This document shows positions 22,485-32,650 of a stretch of 64,000 nt of DNA, one piece after another. The translations under genes were made by a program, and so were the position numbers. Positions within the stretch are counted from its first letter, which is position 1. Each line of letters starts with the position of its first letter. Source of the DNA: Chlorops oryzae. Its lineage: Eukaryota; Arthropoda; Insecta; Diptera; Chloropidae. Under the pieces are notes generated by a model. It had not been told where the DNA came from and searched no databases. It was given only the letters and a program-made list of their open reading frames with translations. The stretch spans positions 91,821,270 to 91,885,269 of the forward strand of contig CM035806.1 in NCBI GenBank assembly GCA_020466095.1. The letters are read 5' to 3'.

Positions 22485-25400
22485 TCTAATGTTTTGAGAC
22501 ACTAGAGCTTGCCTCCTTCTAAATGCTTCATTTGCGAAGATCTCGAGGTTCATCTTGCTTTCTTAATGCGATAGGACTTCCGAGACGTTCCAATTTTCAC
22601 CAGACCTTCTTATTTTCACCGCTTCCAGGTTTCGTATATCGTCATAGATCGTGCACTCACACAAAATGTGTATCGCATCCTCCACTGGTTCGCCACATAA
22701 GCAGAGTTCACTATCGGCTAGTCCTCGTCGTTTCAGAAATTCCGCAATCGATCCATGGCCAGTCAGCAAAAACCTGCAATGAAGAGTGAAACTGAAGTCA
22801 CGCTTTTTGAACGCAAAGTCTGCCTCTGGGATAAAACTGACCGTTACCCTTGCGGATGTGCTCGTTCTCCAACGCCGACGCCATATGCTAAGCGAATGCT
22901 CCAATAACGCCTCTTTTATTCCCTTTGGGTTCAGTGCTGCTGCTTGGTCTGCAGAAATCCACTCGTCGTCTCCCGGAGGGAGTTTCTTGTTGACCCGATA
23001 CCATATCGCATATCGTTCCAAATCCAGGGGCAATGCACCACTCAAGACCTGCAACGCGTCGGTTGAGACTGTTTTGCATGCCGGCAAGCATGCCAGTAAC
23101 AGGACTCTGTGACATGCATCTATACCGCGTCTTCCGTGGACCAGATCCCCCAACCGGAACCAAGTTGGCGCACCGTAGGTAGCATATGCCAACATTAGAC
23201 CGCTGTATATGATTCGAACTGGTCTTCTTCTGAGGCCCCAGTCAACTCTGAGGACTCTGCGTATCATTCCGACTGTAGAAACGAGTTTTCCCTTCAGCTG
23301 CTTGAGATGTGGGAGAAAGTTGAGTCTTTCACCCACTGTGATGCCCAAGTACTTAGCTACAGTTTTGTACTCCAGACTGTGGTTTCCGCACATTACAACT
23401 GGTGGTCTCGTCCGACTCAGCTTCCCCTTTAGCAGCATTTGGTGTGTTTTACCTGCGGACACCTCGACTCCTACCGATCTGCCCCAATCTGCAACAATGC
23501 GCATTATGTCGGTACCCCTTTCTTCCAGGACTCGTCGCGAAGTGCCCTCAATCAACAAAAGAAGGTCATCTGCAAAGGCCGCAAACTTGCAAGTTAGCTG
23601 CGAAAGAAGTACGTCCATCATCAAGTTCCAGATATAAGGGCCACAAATGGAGCCCTGTGGGCATCCTCTGGTAACTTGGTGAGACACTTCGCCTGTTTTC
23701 CCGATGGCGGTGGCACTTCTTTCACAGAAATAGCTCTTCCACAGGGCCATCTCCTTGCATCCGACAGTCTGTAACTGCTGCAGCACGGCACACCATTCAA
23801 GATTATCGAAGGCTCCCTTGAAGTCGACAAAAATTCCAAGCACGTACTTCTCGCGGAATTCTTCGACGCAGTTCTTGACATATATCCAAGCGTCGTTAGT
23901 ACTTTTTCCCTTCGAAAAACCGAATTGGTAACGATGAAAACTACCGCCAATTAAATCCAGCAGCCTCTCTGTCATGACTCGTTCCAATACCTTGCCAAAC
24001 GCCGGCAAAAGTGATATACCTCTATAAGAGGATGGGTCGGTCCGAATTTTCTCTGGCGACTTCAGTAAAAATACCAACTTCGCTGATTTCCATCTCCGTG
24101 GAAAAACGCCACTGGTTAAGCAGTTGCTCATTAGCTCGCGGATGTGCTCGGGGATCGCAACCCATATGCTTTTGACCATGTCACCAGTGATCCCATCCAT
24201 GCCAGTCGCTGCTTTCGCGGACTTTTCCTATACTCGCTTCAAGTTCATGCGACGTTATCTCTGCTGTACAGTTATCCGGTCCATATAGTACTGCTGAACA
24301 TTGATTTTGCGGGAAGAAGCTAGACAGAAGGGCACCAGCGCACTCATTCCAGCTAGTTAGAAGTGTATCTCCACATCTGATGGCACTCATTCCAGTATCT
24401 CTTTTTCCCCTGCAGATTCTGAAAACATCACCCCATGGGTCATTCCCTTTCCGTTGCACATAGCGCCTCCAGTCGTCTTCTTTTGCTTGTCGAAGTGCTG
24501 ATTTGTACCTATTTCGTGCGCTTCTGTGTTCGATCATTAGTGCATCGAGTTCTGGATCAGCTCTCCTTCTTGCCCTTTGGGTACGCTTACGCGCACGGAC
24601 GACAATTTTGCGCATGCGGCTTAGCTCAGGAGACCACCATGGCATGTTGGTTCTTTGTCGTTCATTGTATTGCCCAAGGAACCTGTCGTTGACCTCACAG
24701 ATAACGTTATACAGTTGTTCGGACTGTTCTTCTGCACCGCATGTGCGATATTGCTCCAACGGCAGTCGGTTTGGCACTTCATGCCTTATTTCGTCCGCAT
24801 AGCTGTTCCAATTTGTTCCTTTTGTACGCCATCTCTTCAGCGATTGTGGGGCTTCTGCAAGGTTTTCATGCCGCAGAGTGATCTCTATAAGATTGTGGTC
24901 GCTAACAGATTGGCAGTCGTGTACAATCCATTTCATATTAAAGCGCCTCAGTGCCACTGTGTTACCTAGCGTTATATCGATATCGCTAACGCCATTTGAG
25001 CTAGAGAACGTATAATACTCAATGGGTTCATTTACCACAAAGAGGTCTTTCGAAGTCAGCCATTCAGACAGCACCTCACCTCTAGAGTAGCTCTCTAATC
25101 CCAAGGCCTGTTGAGATATTTTAGAGAACCACAGAGGCGACTGTGCATTCGCGTCTACCCCGAGGATAAGTGGCGAACTACTAGACAGTAGCAGTGCCGA
25201 ATCCACGTAGCCAAGGTATGGCTGCAGTGTGTCGCTAAACGTGAAATACACCGAGAGAAAAATCGCATTTCCCCATGGTCCTTTGATGTTTACCGCAACG
25301 CCATGGTCTCCAATCGGGAGTGCCACGCAGTCGAAGCTCTGATCATCAACCACCACAGCAGCTTTTCCCTTGCTGTCCGAAAAGACTCGCATGCCCATTG

Positions 25401-25554
25401 GTAAGCCGAAGACCTCCTTAATGCCGCGATTGTTCGTTTTCGTGTAAGGCTCTTGTATAAGAGCAATGGAACAGCTTCTCCTCCTCATCTGCACTCCCAG
25501 GTCAGCCGTTGATGCATAGCCACCACCGCAATTAAGTTGGAGAATACTCTCCAT
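22485..25554 (-). pseudogene. E5 ORF2: endonuclease-RT with one frameshift and one late stop
   Basis: ATG 25554 (MESILQLNCGGG). The endonuclease is complete: LIQEPYTK, GVDANAQSPLWFSK, SDIDITLGN, SDHNLIEI. A one-base loss near 24215-24225, in the linker just before MDGITGDMV, shifts the frame. RT then reads 24200-22563: YRGISLLPAFGKVLERVM, FVDFKGAFDNLEW, CPQGSICGPYIWN and AAFADDLLLLIEG, with Phe instead of the usual Tyr before ADD. The C-terminal CLCGEPVEDAIHILCEC motif is present. A TAA at 22563 truncates the tail, which would otherwise end at TGA near 22485. Two changes separate it from a full ORF. Confidence 0.9.
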
Positions 25555-25555
25555 C

Positions 25556-26855
25556 TTATTGACGGGCATTTCTCCTCGCAAGTATCGTCGCATACATCGG
25601 GCAATCCTCCGAAAGCATATGATGCTCTGCAGGCTTGCCCTTGAAGGCGCAATTTCTACAATGTAGAGCATTCTTGCAGCCTCGCTCCGAGTGTCCCGCT
25701 TGGCCACATCGTCTGCAGACCTCCTGCTTGTAGTGACAATCACGCACTTGGTGATCAAAACTAAGGCATCTGAAGCATCCAAAAGTTTGCGGCCTGTAGC
25801 GCACTAGAAACGACATGTAGTCGTAGTAGCACCTGCCCCGTGCCGTCATGATTTCGGCAAACTTCGGCTCCATCTCGAGCGTTACATTCACTGTTGCGTC
25901 GGCTTTCTTTTCCCACGGTTTTGATAGCATCTTGACTCCTTTTTCAGTTTCGGCGCGATCAAAGTCCTCCTTGAAATTATATTCATGGAGTCCCTTCACA
26001 AAGTCTTCAACCGCAATGCCGCAGTCGACGTTTCTGACTACTACCCTTTCTCTCGGTGCCCTCTTTTTGGCTACTTTTAGACCAACTTCGATGAACTTGG
26101 TGTTCTCCAGGACCCTGTCACGTTCGGCTAGCGATGGAGTGCGAAGAACAGCGCCGCCTCTCTTTATTGGTTTCACATCGTGAACCCGAACGCCCAAAAC
26201 CGGGGCTACATCTTCCCGAATCGTTTTCACCACCTGCTCCGGAGTCATACTAGGGTCGTTGCTCTGGACGACGGCAGAGTATGTAACATGCGTATTCCGC
26301 GTAGTTGGACGAGAAGGCCTCGCAGCAGTGCTCGCCTGTACCCCAGAACTATGTCCTGTGTCGCGTTTCAGCCTTTCCTCCAACCTGGCCGCCTTAACTA
26401 CCAGCGCCAGTAATAGCGCCTCAAAGCGATTTCCCGCATGTAGGACGCTGATCGCTACCTTCGGCTCTACCCCTTCAGCTACTACGGCCTCACTTATTGC
26501 CCGCTTTATTTTAGTCACTTCATGAATGACCGCCCCAATACTTAAATCTACGGCACTTACCGCCTTATCGCCGGCCGCATATTTAGTCCGTTTGGCTGCT
26601 GTGCTTCCATCGTCTTCGCTGAAAAACGGGTTCCCAGCTGCTACTTCTACTGCTGCAGGAGAGGCCCTCGGGCTTGCTCGCGTCGGCACCTTTTTCTTCG
26701 CCGTTTTCCTCTTCAGCTTCGGCGAGGGTGCTTCCGAAGACTCACCATCCGAAGAGACGACAGACATCACCACCGAGCTCACGTCCTCCTTGTCAGTAAG
26801 ACTCACGTCTGAGACTGACACCGTACCTCCCGCTTTTTTTTGGCTTTGGGGCCAT
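25556..26855 (-). CDS. E5 ORF1 (Gag-like, three zinc knuckles), near-complete
   Basis: The frame is open from Met at 26821 to TAA at 25556 (421 codons). The homologous start ATG is at 26855, but an 8-A run (7 in E1) near 26835 shifts the first codons, so either the downstream Met is used or this copy is disabled. The N-terminus is serine-rich and basic (SLTDKEDVSSV, SSDGESSEAPSPKLKRK). The middle domain has VSVLHAGNRFEALLLAL-type and VRVHDVKPIKRGGAVLRTPS blocks. Knuckles CFRCLSFDHQVRDC, CRRCGQAGHSERGC and CRNC...H....C are at the end. The known role of such proteins is binding element RNA in the RNP. Confidence 0.88.
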
Positions 26856-27780
26856 TTTTAAACCACTTGCGGGGCACTCACAACACTATCTCTAGATGTT
26901 TTGAATACTACTCGTCCCAGGCTGTCGTATAGCATAAAAAACGTAACTGGTCCAATAGGGACCACTTTCGGACCACCTTTTTCCCGACTGGGGTGGTCTC
27001 TTTTGGGTCACCTGGGGGACCACTTATGGTACTAGTCCACTTTGGACTAGTCGGGGACCACTTTCTCGAAAACACTCCCTACTGGGGCACTTTATTTGTC
27101 CTGGCTAGGGTGTCTAGTCCAGGCACACACCACACTATTCAGGCACTTTGTGTCTACGCTAAATTAGCAGAGACACTTTTAGTTAAGACACTTTTGTGGC
27201 TGGGACACACTTTATTCTTGACACACTTAGTGCCGACACACACCCACTATTTTAGTTTAGGCACTTATACCGACTCCTCAGAGGGGACGCCTACTTTCGG
27301 CTCCTAAGAGACGCCTACTTTTCGGCTCTTAATGCACTTCCGGCTTTTGCTTTTTAAGCGTGCTTCGAGCACTGCTTGAAAATATTTTTAATCTCCCGTA
27401 ATCCGGACTTTCCGTCGCACTTTTCGCACTTTTTTGTGTTCGGTGAGGCTTCCTGAGGTCGCACACACGTCTTACTTATATTTATTTTTGCTTTTTAGGC
27501 ACCGTGTTCAGTGGGGCGCGAAAATTGCGTACACCCACTTCCACTACACTTTTTTGATACCAAAATTTACAGAAAATTGTGATCTTTCAGAATCTGTAAT
27601 TTTCTTTTCGATCGGGGCACTTTTTCTCGCTCAACAGGCGGTTTGAAACACTTCAATTCACTATTACTCACTCACACTCAAAAACGTTTTTGTTCTCGCT
27701 ATCCGCTTTGTGCGTTGTCCGCGCGTACAAATTTATGCGACCGTTCACTGCGGCAGTTCAAACTCGGGTGAGAGTAGATA
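26856..27780 (-). other. E5 5' untranslated region
   Basis: Non-coding, colinear with the E4 5'UTR. TGTCCGTATCTACTC occurs at about 27772-27786, followed within 30 bp by GAGTTTGAACTGCCGCAGTGAACG. GGACCAC/GTCCAC repeats are clustered at 26960-27070 and GACAC repeats at 27140-27240. Confidence 0.65.
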
Positions 27781-27802
27781 CGGACAGTTCACTGTGAGTT
27801 CA

Positions 27803-27877
27803 AACGTCAGGTCCATGCACGTGGTGCTCACGGACATTAATATTGTAGTTTAACGTCAGGTCCATGCACGTGGTGCT
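27803..27877 (-). promoter_or_regulatory. Two tandem CACGTG-containing repeats upstream of E5
   Basis: A 26-bp unit with the core GTCCATGCACGTGGTGCT occurs at 27803-27828 and 27852-27877, 49 bp apart. A related unit lies upstream of E2 (near 13470). CACGTG is a classic E-box. A promoter or enhancer role is inference from position upstream of the element's conserved 5' motif. Confidence 0.45.
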
Positions 27878-29153
27878 TCACCGGACATTTTTGGTTTTTT
27901 TTCCCCAGCGGAAGTCTGCTTCCTCCCCCAGGTACCCATTTTGCCTCATCAGTGAGTAGGTCCGAAAAGGCTACCCTGGGTGAAGATACGGTGCTATCGT
28001 CACCTCATAAATTACCACAGCCACCACGAATCTCCCCGTTGCACAGTGCTTTGTCTAGTGGAAATAAATCAAAAATTGTATGGTAGCGGATCCAGGCAAA
28101 TTTGGTATCGTTGTAAAGGAAAAACTTCCACTAGAAAAAGGCCAAAATATTTTTAGGAATAAGTTATATTTGTAGGTGTTACATCAGTTCAAAGTTAGGG
28201 CTTTTTATCGGATTTTATATAAAAAAAATTATTGATTTTGAGCATTTATGTAAAACTTTTCTAAAAATTTAGATTTTTAGTCTATTGAATCGTTTTAATT
28301 TTTGTATTTTTAAGCTAATTTGAATAAAAAAAATGCGATATTATAAAATTTATCGACAAATGATCGTTGATTTTTTTCGAGAACTACAAATATTGCACAA
28401 ATTCACATAAAATTAAAGAAATTATCAATATTTGGAAGTAATTTAAAAAAAATCACCGAAAAACACCTTTTTAATTTTTTTATATTTTTTAGAACCATTC
28501 ATTAGCTTTCAGAAAATGTATAAATCACATCCCAGTTCGTCCCATTTTTTGAAATATGCGGTTTCAAACACTGGTCTAAATCATATTTTTAGTGCTGAAT
28601 TAACCTAAAGTAAAAGTATGAGTATTTGAATGGTTTTGAACTCTGTTAGAACTCATAGTATAATTTTTATTTATATCCAAGACCTCTACTTACTAGGCTA
28701 TGGAAAGATGCGATTAACCGATATTAATTCATAGTTTTTATAGGATTATAAAGTTTTGTTTGACTTTGCAATGAAATCGCAAAAAAACTAAATTTTTGAC
28801 ATAAAATAAGACTTCAAGCATGTGTCCACATAGTGAATTAACTAAATGAATTAGAGTTATTTCGGACATTTAGAAGCATATAATTACGATTATTATTGAA
28901 ACTATTGGTTCAGGAGACTAAACACAAATAATAATGTTGATAAAATTTGATGCAGATGCTTTACAGACTCTAATCCATATGGTTAATTCACTATGTTAAT
29001 TCAATGTGGAAACATGATATTCTTTGTGGAAAATAAGATATATAAAGTTGGTTGCCCTACTTATTAGCGTTCCCTTTGAAATATATTCTCATAAACTGTA
29101 TTTTATATTTGTTCAAGTGCAACCGATATATTTCATACCTGTTGTTGTTGCTA

Positions 29154-29391
29154 GGGTGGTTCGAAAAACAAAAAATATTTTCTGATTAGAAAATGAAAAT
29201 GCAACTGACCTTTAGCTCGATATTAAGGAACATACGAACAAAAAATATTTTATTTCGGAATACAATAGCGCGCAAGTGTTGCCATTGGCCTAGATAAAAA
29301 AATACAAAATTTATAAGAAAAAAATGTTCCTAACTTTTTCTTATTTGTATTGTATTCCGAAATAAAATATTTTTTGTTTTTCGAACCACCT
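29154..29391. mobile_element. 238-bp MITE inside the Transib-like element
   Basis: Inverted ends GGTGGTTCGAAAAACAAAAA extend to about 27 bp and are flanked by TA (29152-29153 and 29392-29393). An internal inverted copy of the arm near 29233-29272 makes it strongly self-complementary. TA duplication and size fit a Tc1/mariner-type MITE. No coding capacity. Confidence 0.75.
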
Positions 29392-29543
29392 TAATGGTTT
29401 CATATACATATACAAAATTTGTTTCTTTTCTTTCTTATATTCTTTTCTTACATATTAAAGTTTATGTTTTCTTGACTGCAATCAGAACAAGTGGTTTAGT
29501 AAACTTTTAAATTAAATTGTCAGTGTCAATAAAGGAATTTAAA

Positions 29544-29747
29544 ATGTCAGTTGTTATAACAAATGAAGAATTGTTTAATTTGTGGATTGGTGCAGGTCAA
29601 CGAGACAAAGCTAACGCTTTATTTTCTTACATAGAAGAGAAAATTGATGCCGATTCATGTGAGAAATATAATATAAAAGAGCATAAAAGGAATAACATTT
29701 ATTTAGCAAAAAGCATCACAATAGCAAACAAATATGGCATCTTTTAG
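29544..29747 (+). CDS. Short hypothetical ORF inside the Transib-like element
   Basis: ATG 29544 opens 67 codons ending TAG at 29747. The predicted peptide is hydrophilic and helical-looking (NEELFNLWIGAGQRDKANAL, then YIEEKIDADSCEKYNIKEHK) with no family I recognise. No catalytic motif is present and it is too short to be a transposase. It could be a remnant exon or chance; the codon use is as A/T-rich as its surroundings. Confidence 0.25.
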   Translation: MSVVITNEELFNLWIGAGQRDKANALFSYIEEKIDADSCEKYNIKEHKRNNIYLAKSITIANKYGIF

Positions 29748-30757
29748 GGGCAACCATGCTCTAACAAAAAATATTTTTAACTAACAAGTATACAACATTT
29801 TTGAATGAAGAAAACAGTTTTGAAAAGACAAAAGTACAGATAATAATTAAAAAATTTTGGTTTGGAGTTTTATTGAATTTTTAATATTCTTACAATCACT
29901 TGAAAAGGGTGCAATTTCACAATTTAAACGCGATTTTTGACAAAATTATGACATTGACATTAAATTTGATTTCAGATTCGGAATCAGCGACCTCAAATTA
30001 ACTAAAATGCCAAATTTCACTATTTTTGGAATACTCCTTCTATTTTTGTTCCACTTTTGTATGGAGACAAAGCACTGTGCGTAGGGCCAAACCCAATATC
30101 CGGCGGGATGCTAAAACGCATCCCGGGGCTAACCGGATCCCGTGGTAACATGTTATGTTAAGTTAATGACGTGAATACAGCTATAACCACAATAGCCGCA
30201 ACACGCCATGCTTGGTATAGGTCATATGCTCAAACCTTTCACGCTGCACAAAGACTACGCTACCAAATTGTGACTCCATACTCAGTCGGTCTGTTTTGGC
30301 CATCAGTTGGCTAGGGTCCGCGGGGTTGCCAAACCCGTAAATCACACAGATTCCCCTCGCGGAGAGTAGATACGGACATAAGTTCATGAGGGGTTTACGT
30401 GGCTCTACACATGTGTGCTATAAGTCACGGTTACATATTATGGGGAAGGTATTAGCGCCTTACCATCGCCCCATCGGACACCTTTTCCTCCGGTACCAGA
30501 TTGACCGGTGTTTTCTGGACACCTTTCACCTCTGGTGGGGCCGAGGCCTATCTAACCTTTGCATGCGCTTACGGTCACAGCACCCGGTTGATTAAGTGCA
30601 ACTCCACACCCAGCCTAAAAAGGCTCTACCCGCGTATATTTGGGTTTAAACCACAGCCACTACGAACTCCCACAAGGGGGCCAACCACAACTGATCAGAC
30701 TGGGCAGTCATGATCTCCCGTAGTACCCGACTTTACTCTCAGGTCGAAGCTCGTACA

Positions 30758-31302
30758 TAACATATATTGCGCATAAGACATGTAAAAACATGCAAGTATA
30801 CACAATATACATTAGGTGCTACCATTTTTAGCTCCAGAAAGCTCGGTAGTGGTAACCGTTCACGACATACATTAAGTATGCCGCTCCCAGATTTAATGGT
30901 ACTCTGGTCAGACCGTCACGCGCCACCGAAATGACGGGCTTCTCGTGCCACTCTACGTTTATTGCGTCTGGCTATTATTTTGCTGGTCTCGCTCTGTCAT
31001 CAGCATCTCCTGTCGTCTCTTGAAAGCCAATTTGGCAACTCGTTGGAGCTCGCCAAAACTTTCCGCGTTTTCTACCACTTTCGTCACATTCCAGGCCCCA
31101 TTTCTCCAGTTAATATTCATGGCCTCCAGATTTCGCAGATCGGCATAAATTCTGCACTGGTCTCTGTAGGTTCACCACACAAACAAGCCTCCGTTTCCGA
31201 TAGCGCTCGCCTCTTCAAAAAGTCTCCAATAGACCCATGTCCCGTTAGCAAAAAGCCAGTAAGGAGTGTGAACCTAAAGCTCGGATTTTTAACTGCAAAC
31301 GT
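30758..31302 (-). pseudogene. E6: R1-clade ORF2 C-terminus and 3'UTR, cut by gap
   Basis: Coding tail 31302-30962 (FRFTLLTGFLLTGHGSIGDF, CLCGEPTE) and 3'UTR to 30758. It is nearly identical to the E1 3' end (1682-2178) but lacks the mariner. Coding is broken after the Cys-His motif. It runs into the 100-N gap. Confidence 0.88.
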
Positions 31303-31402
31303 NNNNNNNNNNNNNNNNNNNNNNNNNNNNNNNNNNNNNNNNNNNNNNNNNNNNNNNNNNNNNNNNNNNNNNNNNNNNNNNNNNNNNNNNNNNNNNNNNN
31401 NN
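31303..31402. other. Assembly gap (100 N) at a head-to-head junction
   Basis: Run of 100 N. The left flank is the E6 ORF2 tail on the minus strand; the right flank is the same part of an E4-type ORF2 on the plus strand. All R1-like elements change orientation here, so this join deserves suspicion. Confidence 0.99.
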
Positions 31403-31964
31403 AGTTCAAATTCACTCTGCTGACTGGATTTGTCCTAACAGGGCACGGCTCTATTGGAGAGTTTCGTAAGAAACTACGACTGGCACAGTCGGAGGCATGT
31501 TTATGCGGAGAGCCGATTGAAAGTGTAGTTCACATATTGTGTGAATGTGAAAACTACCGCTCTTTTAGAAATATGGAAGGCATGAATATTTCGCAAGAAA
31601 ATAGCACCTGGGACTTCAAAAGAGTAATACAAAGCACGGAAAGCTTTACTGAATTGCAGCGTTTTGCAGCAATGGCTTTTAAAAAGAGAAGAGAACTGCA
31701 TCAAACATCGGCAGATGAGCAGAGTGGCAACCAAGATGAATAGATGTACAGCCTGATCAGAGTGCTAAGTCTGAGAGTCGACAATTTGGGTCGCACGCTG
31801 GGCTGCCAACACTCATTAATGTTTGTAGGGCCATACTTAGGTATGGCCTGAACGGTCATCATACCGAGTGGTCTGGAACTAAAAATGGTAGCACATAATG
31901 TATATTATGTATATTTGCATGTTTTTACATGTACTTATGCATGATATATTTTATGTACGATTAT
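31403..31964 (+). pseudogene. E4': R1-clade ORF2 C-terminus and 3'UTR (plus strand)
   Basis: Open from the gap to TAG near 31743: LLTGFVLTGHGSIGEF and CLCGEPIESVVHILCEC, then the tail. It is the inverted copy of 16775-17340 (E4) and ends at ATGTACGA, where the truncated ERV1 LTR starts. 5'-truncated by the gap. Confidence 0.93.
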
Positions 31965-31971
31965 GTATTTG

Positions 31972-32097
31972 TAATAAACTTTCAGTTGTAATAAACCCAT
32001 CGACTCAATATAATTAAAAACGGAATAATCGAAATCGTTTGCGTATTCTTTCTTTGGAACATTTTTATATTACAACTATTAAGGTACAGCCTTAACA
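31972..32097 (+). repeat. ERV1 5' LTR, 5'-truncated (126 bp)
   Basis: Matches the last 126 bp of the complete LTR at 43265-43710 with one visible change (CAG against CAA near the end), and terminates CCTTAACA. The first 320 bp of the LTR are absent, replaced by the 3' end of E4'. Without the LTR promoter region this copy is unlikely to be transcribed from its own LTR. Confidence 0.93.
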
Positions 32098-32099
32098 TT

Positions 32100-32110
32100 T
32101 GGCGCCCAAC
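32100..32110 (+). promoter_or_regulatory. Primer binding site, tRNA-Lys type
   Basis: TGGCGCCCAAC, 2 nt after the LTR end. It is the same sequence as the gypsy primer site, complementary to the 3' end of tRNA-Lys, and marks the start of minus-strand DNA synthesis. Confidence 0.85.
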
Positions 32111-32490
32111 GTAAAAAGTTTTTCGCGGAAGTGAAAAGAGAATTTTTGTAACAAAGAAAATTCAGAAAATTAAAAAGACAAGATAAAAATAATTAGAAAA
32201 ATAGAAAGTGAAAGTGAAAAAAAAAGAGGATTGAAAAAAAAAATATAAGCAAATTAAACCGGAAAGAAAGGATTCAAAAAAAAAAAAAAAACAAGAACAC
32301 AGTCGATTTGACCAAAGAGAAAAAAAGATTCTAACAGATTAACAGCTATCGAAAAGTGAAAAAAGTGTTGTTTGCAGATTTGCAAGCGAGAGCAAAACCA
32401 ACAACAGCAACTTGTTGAACAGCATAATCAACAGCAACAGCAGCATCAGCACTAGGAAATTCGAAGCACGAAGGAATTCAACTAAGTGGT

Positions 32491-32513
32491 ATGGCGATCC
32501 TTAAAAAAATGGT
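32491..32513 (+). promoter_or_regulatory. Leader mini-exon with ATG and splice donor
   Basis: ATG at 32491 opens exactly seven codons (to 32511), followed at once by a strong donor, GTAAGTG. The exon ends on a codon boundary (phase 0). The env acceptor at 38438-38439 also begins on a codon boundary in the env frame, and the first codons after it encode a hydrophobic stretch. This fits a spliced env mRNA whose initiator Met is supplied by the leader. The splice itself is inference. Confidence 0.7.
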
Positions 32514-32624
32514 AAGTGACTACAAGTCTTCCATTACATATATTATATATATATAATTTAAAAAAAAAAAAAAATAAAAATATATAATACAAATTAAAAA
32601 ATATATAAAAAAAAAAAAATAATT

Positions 32625-32650
32625 AAGCGCTCCGCGCTGAATTAATTGGC
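32625..32650 (+). repeat. 26-bp element with AGCGC-TCC-GCGCT hairpin, leader copy
   Basis: A perfect 5-bp stem with a 3-base loop, followed by GAATTAATTGGC. The identical 26 bp recurs at 38282-38307, just upstream of the env acceptor; both copies follow long A-rich tracts. The leader copy lies 114 bp downstream of the splice donor. Confidence 0.8.

Larger units (their letters stand above)
22259..27780 (-). mobile_element. R1-clade element E5, nearly intact
   Basis: About 5.5 kb on the minus strand: 5'UTR (26856-27780), ORF1 (25556-26855), ORF2 (22485-25554) and 3'UTR. ORF1 and ORF2 are separated by one nucleotide, as expected for termination-reinitiation. The only coding lesions I see are one extra A near the ORF1 start, one frameshift at the endonuclease-RT linker and one late stop. 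It is the least damaged R1-like copy here. Confidence 0.9.
28042..30079. mobile_element. Transib-like non-autonomous DNA transposon
   Basis: 2038 bp with perfect 15-bp terminal inverted repeats CACAGTGCTTTGTCT. It is flanked by CGTTG (28037-28041) and CGTAG (30080-30084); the uninterrupted L copy near 13650-13660 has CGAAG once at this position. Transib elements make 5-bp, CG-rich duplications and have ends resembling the V(D)J RSS heptamer; here the first seven bases are exactly CACAGTG. No RAG1-like transposase is readable; the interior is A/T-rich with one short ORF and a nested MITE. Confidence 0.8.
27945..30757 (-). repeat. Linker block L, copy 3, interrupted by Transib-like element
   Basis: L sequence occupies 27945-28041 and 30080-30757 and matches copy 2 (13548-14330). 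The part at 30420-30757 is nearly identical to 1-340. It lies between E6 (3' end) and E5 (5' region), giving the same element-L-element arrangement as E3-L-E2. It holds the TACTC motif at about 30364-30378 and the small conserved open stretch (GNPADPSQLMAKTDRLSMES, 30230-30330 minus). Confidence 0.75.

Noticed and set aside
28042..30079. hAT or P-type element
   Set aside because: hAT would give an 8-bp duplication from a CAGTG start; the flanking 8-mers do not match, whereas the 5-bp CGTTG/CGTAG pair and the empty-site CGAAG fit Transib.
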